15,092 nucleotides of DNA, taken from assembly GCA_905214735.1 (NCBI GenBank), contig CAJMNI010000052.1, forward strand, positions 1 through 15,092, given 5' to 3'. Under the pieces are notes generated by a model. That model was not told the origin of the DNA. It did no database searches and saw nothing but the letters and a program-made list of their open reading frames with translations. The position numbers were made by a program, and so were the translations under genes. Shown piece by piece: positions 7,735 to 12,280 of this stretch; positions within the stretch are counted from its first letter, which is position 1; each line of letters begins with the position of its first letter. The DNA is from an uncultured bacterium (GTDB lineage Bacteria > Bacteroidota > Bacteroidia > Bacteroidales > Muribaculaceae).

Positions 7735-8637
7735 ATGAAAAAGTTAGTAAGCAAGGAATTCGTGATCGGAATCAGCGTGATAGCGGCGCTGGTAGTGCTT
7801 TTCTTCGGTATTGATTATCTGAAGGGAGTCAACCTGATGAATCCTACCAACTATTATTACGTGTCATATTCCAACGTGTCGGGCCTTGAGTCGTCGGCTC
7901 CGGTGTCGATCAACGGCTATAAGGTCGGTCAGGTAAGGGAACTCACCTACGATTATGAGCATCCCGGAAAGATCAAGGTGCTCATAGCTGTCAATGACAA
8001 GCTCCGTATTCCGGAAGATTCTTACGCTGAAATGGCAAGCACGCTTCTCAGCGGAGGATATATCAACATCGTGATGGGGAAGAGCAATAAGACTTTGGAG
8101 AAAGGATCGGAGATCGCATCGCGCGAGCAAAGCGATCTCATGTCGTCGGTCACCAATGATATGCTTCCGGCTGTGAATTCAATCCTGCCGAAGGTGGATT
8201 CACTTGTTTACAATCTCAATACGCTCGTTTCCGATCCGTCGCTCAGGATTGCGATCCGCAATCTGGAGGGAATAACCAACAATCTTCTTTACACTTCGAA
8301 GGGCCTCGACAACACGATGCGTCGCGATGTGCCGATGTTTATGCGCAGCGCCACGGGCGTCACTACCAAACTCGACTCGGTGAGCTATAACCTCATGGCT
8401 CTTTCCCACACTCTCAAGGAGCTCCCTCTGGCCCAGACAATGGACAATGTCCAGGCGGTCACAGTGAATCTCGAGAAATTCTCCAACCAGCTCAACGAGC
8501 AGAATTCCACCCTCGGCAAACTCACCAACGACCCGGAGCTCTACAACCGTCTCAATCGGGTTTCAGCCGATATAGACTCGCTGATCTTAGACATCAAGAA
8601 GAACCCGAAGAGATACATCTCGATCAAACTCTTCTGA
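7735..8637 (+). CDS. mlaD: MlaD-like MCE-domain protein
   Basis: MCE proteins of the Mla system are anchored in the inner membrane and form a ring through which phospholipids pass to or from MlaEF. This one is 300 residues from the ATG at 7735: a short basic start (MKKLVSKEF), one transmembrane helix (about 9-25), an MCE domain (about 39-118, with YVSYSNVSGLESSAPVSING, then YKVGQV, and later LLSGGYINI), and a long helical C-terminal part (about 139-290). Such a part could form a needle-like extension as in longer MCE proteins. A TTG at 7702 would add 11 residues (NNNSSKEQNK) that do not resemble a signal-anchor start, so ATG 7735 is preferred; AAAGGAA lies just upstream. It follows the amidase by 54 bases. 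Its likely partners mlaE and mlaF are on the divergent unit. Confidence 0.93.
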   Translation: MKKLVSKEFVIGISVIAALVVLFFGIDYLKGVNLMNPTNYYYVSYSNVSGLESSAPVSINGYKVGQVRELTYDYEHPGKIKVLIAVNDKLRIPEDSYAEMASTLLSGGYINIVMGKSNKTLEKGSEIASREQSDLMSSVTNDMLPAVNSILPKVDSLVYNLNTLVSDPSLRIAIRNLEGITNNLLYTSKGLDNTMRRDVPMFMRSATGVTTKLDSVSYNLMALSHTLKELPLAQTMDNVQAVTVNLEKFSNQLNEQNSTLGKLTNDPELYNRLNRVSADIDSLILDIKKNPKRYISIKLF

Positions 8638-8640
8638 ACC

Positions 8641-8656
8641 CGCCGGTGATCCGGCG
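8641..8656. terminator. GC hairpin between convergent mlaD and PAP2 genes
   Basis: Perfect 6-bp arms CGCCGG/CCGGCG enclose the 4-base loop TGAT, starting 4 bases after the mlaD stop. A second weak CGTCG/CGACG pairing (8655-8659 with 8677-8681) follows. No T-tract is present on either side, so efficiency is doubtful. The position in a 46-base gap between convergent genes suggests a shared terminator. Confidence 0.45.
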
Positions 8657-8683
8657 TCGGCACCGTGTCATTGCGGCGACGGA

Positions 8684-9514
8684 TCAGAAGGTTATTGAGC
8701 AGGCAATTCCCCCTTCATGTCTTGAGGCATAAGGGGCGATAAAAATGTTTTTATTATATAGCTTGCGGAAAAATGTTTTCGTGATTACGGGATAAAGCCA
8801 GTAGGCAGCCTCAACGCTTAGAATGCCGATTCCGGCTCCGGCTATCACATCTGTAAGCCAATGGCGGTTGTTATACATCCGCAGAAAGCCTGTCCCGGCA
8901 GCCACGGCATATCCTGCTATGCCTATCCAGGGAGATGTGTTCCAGTATTCCCTTCTTAACAGTTCGGCGCCTGTGAAGACAGTTGCCGTGTGCCCTGAGG
9001 GGAAGGAGTTATGGCTGCTTCCGTCGGGACGTTCCACTTTTGCCAAAGTTTTGACTCCATAGACAGATATGGCTGTGAGAAGATAGGCAGTTCCGGCTAT
9101 GATTGTCATGTCGGCATAGCCATGCATACTTTTAACTCCGCAGAGTTTCAAACCATAGGTTGCAACGATAGGAGCATATTGCATGTAATCGTCTACCGAC
9201 ACCTTCGAATGTGGATGTTCCTGCAGCCCATCGCGTATTTCTGTGTTTTTGGATTGCAGCCATTCGCTTTCAAGCCCAATGACGCCGACGCCTATCAGAA
9301 CACCTGGAACAATCAGTTGCAGCGGTTTGAATTTGTAAGGGTTCATAATTTGCCGATTCTGACATATTCCCGGCATAACGGCCAGAGAGTCGGGTAATAC
9401 CGGACTGGCTACAGTGTTGATAGTGATAGAATCGGTATGATTAAAGTCGGTGGCTTTGATATTCATAGGCCCGACAAGTATGCAGATTATTAAGAAAGAA
9501 AGCAATCTTTTCAT
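8684..9514 (-). CDS. PAP2-family membrane phosphatase
   Basis: This 276-residue protein carries the full three-part PAP2 active site: K155-x6-R162-P163 (KTLAKVERP), FPSGHTA (171-177) and R212-x5-H218-x3-D222 (RMYNNRHWLTD). The family removes phosphate from lipid substrates such as phosphatidic acid, undecaprenyl diphosphate or lipid A; the substrate here cannot be told. The N terminus (MKRLLSFLIICILVG to about 21) is a signal peptide or first membrane segment, followed by a polar stretch (22-60), then hydrophobic segments at about 64-82, 112-126, 135-153, 196-210 and 222-245. After the last one a 26-residue tail ends in GGIACSITF, an alternating pattern with a final aromatic residue. It is transcribed towards mlaD and away from the structured gap at 9515-9813, where its promoter must lie; TTTAAGATTTG (minus strand, near 9571-9581) is only a loose -7 match. 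Confidence 0.92.
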   Translation of the reverse strand: MKRLLSFLIICILVGPMNIKATDFNHTDSITINTVASPVLPDSLAVMPGICQNRQIMNPYKFKPLQLIVPGVLIGVGVIGLESEWLQSKNTEIRDGLQEHPHSKVSVDDYMQYAPIVATYGLKLCGVKSMHGYADMTIIAGTAYLLTAISVYGVKTLAKVERPDGSSHNSFPSGHTATVFTGAELLRREYWNTSPWIGIAGYAVAAGTGFLRMYNNRHWLTDVIAGAGIGILSVEAAYWLYPVITKTFFRKLYNKNIFIAPYASRHEGGIACSITF

Positions 9515-9813
9515 ATCGGATCGTGATTTTCCAGAAAGAAATAGCAGATCATTTTATTTAGGATTCGTTACAAATCTTAAACTATTTTATTTTTCATTGA
9601 CACCTTAGGATAGCAACGCCCGACCCTCGTATTGCTCGTCACGCCAAAATGCGGAAGGGCAAGAGGGTTCATCCGAATTTTAAATCTTTCAGTGTTTACC
9701 TAAAAGATGATCGGTGGATATTTTAGGGGATTATCTTTTCGTAAAAAATTCATATAGGCATTGCGGCTGGTGTCGCTTGGCCCATATGAATTTTTTACGA
9801 ACTATAGTTTACA
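9515..9813. other. Gene-free stretch with three inverted repeats
   Basis: No convincing gene is seen in these 299 bases; a 64-codon plus-strand frame starting at 9714 runs through the repeats and into the lipoprotein gene antisense. The left part (9540-9600) is AT-rich and probably holds the PAP2 promoter. Three foldable elements follow: ACCCTC/GAGGGT (9623-9628 with 9663-9668) extended by TTGC/GCAA (9632-9635 with 9659-9662); CCTAAAA/TTTTAGG (9699-9705 with 9721-9727); and the 18-bp repeat at 9738-9801. An alternative AAAAGAT/ATCTTTT pairing (9702-9708 with 9733-9739) would compete with the last two. This could be a terminator plus a folded RNA; the strand is not clear. Confidence 0.5.
9738..9801. 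repeat. 18-bp perfect inverted repeat with an internal GC hairpin, probable terminator
   Basis: Arms 9738-9755 and 9784-9801 are exact reverse complements, with A6 in the left arm and T6 in the right. The 28-base centre can itself fold by GCGGC/GTCGC (9763-9767 with 9772-9776, one G-U pair) around TGGT. An A-tract, GC hairpin and T-tract in this order is the form of a bidirectional terminator. It lies 12 bases after the stop of the small lipoprotein gene read on the minus strand. The long arms also recall the ends of a miniature mobile element, but no target duplication or second copy is seen. Confidence 0.6.
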
Positions 9814-10224
9814 TTACAATCGTTTCAAAATCATTTCGTGGGGTTCGTCAGTATATTCCCAATCACCCGTCCCAAAATGATAGGTGTATGTGGCTTTTTT
9901 CCCATTAACAATGAACGGACCAACAATGTATTCCTCTTGGTCTAAAAATACTTTGAGATTATCACCTGTCTTCGTCCAAGTCATATTGTTGAATCCAAAC
10001 GAAGGATCAGCCTTCACTGTCCCATCTTTCCGGAATGTGATTTCACATCCCTCCATAGCAGCTCCTCCTTCATCGGAATCTACTTTCCACTTTGTTCCGG
10101 CAAGGTTGATGGTCGACTCATCTGTCGATCCGCCTGACGGCTCATCATCACTACCGCACGCCGCTACCGAGAACGACAGCGCCGCAATAAGCAACAAACC
10201 CAATAATTTAAAGGTTTTCTTCAT
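9814..10224 (-). CDS. Small lipocalin-like lipoprotein, probably surface-exposed
   Basis: The 136-residue product starts MKKTFKLLGLLLIAALSF and has a lipobox VAAC with the lipidated cysteine at 23. It is followed by GSDDEPSGGSTDES, an acidic run right after the cysteine of the kind that acts as a surface-export signal in Bacteroidetes lipoproteins. The mature part (about 41-136) has a GTKWKVDSDEGG opening, then an ITFRKDGTV strand-turn-strand and further short beta strands to the end, as in the lipocalin-like lipoproteins common in this phylum. Function is unknown. An in-frame ATG 24 bases upstream (10248) would put MEATRNKT before the signal peptide; the MKK start at 10224 is preferred. It is not closely coupled to either neighbour and is preceded on its own strand by the candidate folded RNA ending at 10276. 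Confidence 0.85.
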   Translation of the reverse strand: MKKTFKLLGLLLIAALSFSVAACGSDDEPSGGSTDESTINLAGTKWKVDSDEGGAAMEGCEITFRKDGTVKADPSFGFNNMTWTKTGDNLKVFLDQEEYIVGPFIVNGKKATYTYHFGTGDWEYTDEPHEMILKRL

Positions 10225-10275
10225 TGTTTTATTCCTTGTCGCCTCCATTCCCGATTTGACGTTACGATAATATAC

Positions 10276-10399
10276 AAAAAAAGCGTGGAATGATGTTCTT
10301 GTTTATCTTCAAGGAGGCATCGCCAAACGCCTATCAGAGAAATAAACAGTCCACTCCCACGCCTTATCGGATATCGATACCCCCTTGTCGGGGAGTGGA
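10276..10399 (-). ncRNA. Candidate folded leader or small RNA with mutually exclusive stems
   Basis: Read on the minus strand, three segments can pair in two ways. Segment A (10391-10399) is UCCACUCCC; segment B (10350-10363) holds GGCGUGGGAGUGGA; segment C (10283-10289) is UCCACGC, followed directly by U7 (10276-10282). A with B gives a 9-bp stem whose interior has UAUCG/CGAUA (10365-10369 with 10375-10379). B with C gives GCGUGG/CCACGC next to the U-tract. Between B and C sits a well-formed hairpin: 10301-10310 pairs with 10339-10347 with one bulged base, capped by AGGC/GCCU (10315-10318 with 10329-10332). This is the layout of a transcription attenuator, or of a small RNA with a closing stem. 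The lipoprotein start codon is 52 bases beyond the U7. No known riboswitch consensus (cobalamin, TPP, SAM) was recognised. Confidence 0.45.
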
Positions 10400-10547
10400 T
10401 ATGCGACAAGCATGAGCGTTCGTTGACTGCTTCACTCCTTCTCTGATTTGAAATTGGCGATTTCCTTGAAAGGATAAAGCACGAAACGCTTTCAATATGT
10501 CCGCACGGCTACCCATGCGACCGCGAAGTTAAGAATTTTCTCTTAAA

Positions 10548-10567
10548 AAAACAAAATTATTTGTTTT
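10548..10567. promoter_or_regulatory. AT-rich palindrome containing a minus-strand -7-like box
   Basis: AAAACAAA (10548-10555) and TTTGTTTT (10560-10567) form a perfect 8-bp inverted repeat around ATTA, an operator-like shape. Within it, minus-strand TAATTTTG (10552-10559) fits the -7 consensus TAnnTTTG, which would start a transcript near 10546 that reads into the folded segment and the lipoprotein gene. No TTTG -33 box lies at the expected 19-21 bases (the nearest is 28 bases away), so promoter identity is tentative. Confidence 0.35.
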
Positions 10568-10664
10568 CCCATATTCCCATATTCCTGCAAAACACCATCC
10601 CCTGATATTTAAAATTGAAAATAGCGACGTAAAACTGGGCAATCCAGAAGGTATAATTTAATGA

Positions 10665-10697
10665 AAGCAGCCGATGTCTTCCCGACGGCGGCTGCTT
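10665..10697 (-). terminator. Terminator of the receptor-lipoprotein operon
   Basis: AAGCAGCCG (10665-10673) pairs perfectly with CGGCTGCTT (10689-10697), with a 15-base loop that can close further by GTC/GAC. On the minus strand the stem is followed by TTTCATTAAATTAT. It lies about 58 bases after the stop of the 493-residue lipoprotein and would end the minus-strand transcript that starts with the TonB-dependent receptor. Confidence 0.7.
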
Positions 10698-10707
10698 GAG
10701 TTCAGAG

Positions 10708-10746
10708 GATTTCTGATTTCTGATTTTGATTTCTGATTTTGATTTG
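10708..10746. repeat. Short tandem repeat, 13-base period
   Basis: Two exact copies of GATTTCTGATTTT (10715-10727 and 10728-10740) are followed by GATTTG and preceded by GATTTCT, so a looser 6-7 base unit TGATTTC/T runs through the whole stretch. It sits between the stop codon at 10755 and the terminator. It looks like replication slippage and may vary in length between strains. Confidence 0.75.
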
Positions 10747-10754
10747 GAATTGTG

Positions 10755-12236
10755 TTAATATATCGTGTTCTGAGGATCGAAGTTGGTCCAGCCTTTCATC
10801 CAGTTGTCGGAGGCGTCGCGAAAAGCGCCGATATAACCGCCTTTGCCATCGCTGATTTGCGACTGCGGGCAGCAATTCTGGCCGGTTGCAAACGGATCGG
10901 AAAGGTTGAGCGCCGACTCCTCTGCGAGACGATTCCCGGCGCCTGAAAGGAAAAAGGTGTGAGAAAACGAAGGGAGATTTCTGTCTTCCCTGCCTGCCAG
11001 ATAATCAAAGTAAAAGTCGGAATATTCCTTGTTCTTGTCGCTGCCGACGGCATCCATTCCGGCGAATATTATATTCTCCAGTTTGAACGCGCCTGATTTA
11101 GCATAATTCACCGTCCGGCCCTTCTCACCATCGACAATCAGTCCGACGGGCCAGCCGATAGCAAGAACATTCGTGATATTGAGCTTGCTGCTCCGGCGAA
11201 TCTGGATAGCAGCCTGAAACAGTCCGAGTTTCGAACCGTTGTCGGGATAGAGGCTTCCGGCGGTGATGTAGGAACTGCTGTTTGCGAACCCTGAGTTTTT
11301 AGCGGTGATCGGACCGACAAGAGTGATATTGCGGAATCGGGCAGAGGTAAACGGAGTGGTCTCGGCGCCGCTGGCGTTGTTGTCGCTCTCGAAACCGTTG
11401 GATTGGGAGGTGTCGGCAATGCGCGGATCGCGCACCGACAGACAATAACTAACCTCGCCGTCAAAACCATTGTCGGTGTCGAAGTCATCGTCCCAGCCCT
11501 TGTAAGCCACGAGATATGAGCAGTTGGCTGAACCGCCGAACCATTCGAAGGAATCATCGTTGGAATATGAAACCTGGATATGGTCGATTTGCGTGCCGCT
11601 GCCGACAGAACCGAAAGTCACGCCGTTGATCTCTTTGTCGGTATCGAAGGGATAACCGGCGAATTCCACGCGGATGTAACTGTAGATTCCGGAGTTGTCG
11701 GCTTTGTTGTTGCCTCCGTGGATAGTTGTGGGTCCGCCCTCTATCTGCTGCGTGCCCTGGTTGTTGATACCTTTGCCGCAGATGATCAGACCGCCCCAGT
11801 CGCCGGGATGGCGATTGCCCGGAGCCTCTTCGGAGGTCATTACGATAGGTCGTTGCGCAGTTCCTTCCATTTCGCAATATCCGCCCGGTTCGATGATAAG
11901 GGCCGCCATGGTCTCTTTGTCGCCTTTGATAACTGTTCCGGCCGGAATGCGGAGCTTTGCTCCCGCATCGACGTAAACCCAACCCTTGAGAAGATATGTT
12001 CCCTTTTCGAGAGTGACATCACCTGTGAAATGAAAATTCTGGGTGCCGTTGCCGAGTTCGTTGCCGTTAAACAGAATGCCTTTACTGTAAGCCACGTTCC
12101 CCTTATATGTCACTTCCGGATTGGAAGGAGTGGGATCGGGTTCTTTTCCATCAGATGAGCAGCCCGTTGCGAGCAGGCTCAGTGCGCATGTCGCCGCCAT
12201 CATAATATGGCTGCAGAAATGTTTCGTTTTTTCCAT
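10755..12236 (-). CDS. Receptor-associated lipoprotein with GDWGGL motif, probable beta-helix fold
   Basis: This 493-residue product starts with a signal peptide ending LSLLATGC, with the lipidated cysteine at 26 followed by SSDGKEPDPTPSNP, a flexible acidic tether. The body has many short strands and turns, with landmarks GTVIKGD (100-106), GDWGGLIICG (145-154), SNDDSFEWFGG (225-235), GWDDDFDTDNGF (247-258) and GFESDNNASG (281-290). The regular hydrophobic strands with Gly/Asn turns suggest a right-handed parallel beta helix. The Asp-rich loops could bind calcium or another cation. Proteins with this GDWGGL pattern are found beside TonB-dependent receptors in Bacteroidetes, and here the receptor gene ends only 44 bases upstream. 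By analogy with SusD-type partners it may capture ligand at the cell surface, but it is not SusD-like in sequence and I do not know the ligand. Confidence 0.85.
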   Translation of the reverse strand: MEKTKHFCSHIMMAATCALSLLATGCSSDGKEPDPTPSNPEVTYKGNVAYSKGILFNGNELGNGTQNFHFTGDVTLEKGTYLLKGWVYVDAGAKLRIPAGTVIKGDKETMAALIIEPGGYCEMEGTAQRPIVMTSEEAPGNRHPGDWGGLIICGKGINNQGTQQIEGGPTTIHGGNNKADNSGIYSYIRVEFAGYPFDTDKEINGVTFGSVGSGTQIDHIQVSYSNDDSFEWFGGSANCSYLVAYKGWDDDFDTDNGFDGEVSYCLSVRDPRIADTSQSNGFESDNNASGAETTPFTSARFRNITLVGPITAKNSGFANSSSYITAGSLYPDNGSKLGLFQAAIQIRRSSKLNITNVLAIGWPVGLIVDGEKGRTVNYAKSGAFKLENIIFAGMDAVGSDKNKEYSDFYFDYLAGREDRNLPSFSHTFFLSGAGNRLAEESALNLSDPFATGQNCCPQSQISDGKGGYIGAFRDASDNWMKGWTNFDPQNTIY

Positions 12237-12280
12237 TTAAAAGTTGATTTGGTTATTTGAAATCGTCATTGCTGACGCAG

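Larger units (their letters stand above)
10225..10754. other. Long gene-free stretch between the small lipoprotein and the receptor operon
   Basis: These 530 bases hold no supported protein gene. From left to right they contain the lipoprotein leader (10225-10275), a strongly foldable segment with a T7 tract on the minus strand (10276-10399), a 7-bp inverted repeat TTGAAAG/CTTTCAA (10466-10472 with 10489-10495), a CGCA/TGCG hairpin near 10503-10520, an AT-rich palindrome (10548-10567), a terminator hairpin (10665-10697) and a short tandem repeat (10708-10746). A 62-codon minus-strand frame (10221-10409) overlaps the fold, shows no protein-like pattern, and is rejected. Confidence 0.6.

Noticed and set aside
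9738..9801. Inverted repeat considered as the ends of an insertion sequence.
   Set aside because: The interior is only 28 bases, no transposase is nearby, and no target-site duplication is visible; a terminator explains it more simply.
9714..9908. 64-codon plus-strand frame starting MDILGDYLF.
   Set aside because: It spans the 18-bp inverted repeat and continues antisense into the lipoprotein gene; no domain or supporting start signal.
10221..10409. 62-codon minus-strand frame reaching the lipoprotein start.
   Set aside because: It lies over the folded RNA candidate, lacks any protein-like pattern, and its end overlaps the preferred MKK start of the lipoprotein.
10276..10546. Considered as 6S RNA, SRP RNA, tmRNA or a known riboswitch.
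   Set aside because: None of the conserved sequence elements of these classes could be recognised by eye; it is left as an unclassified candidate.
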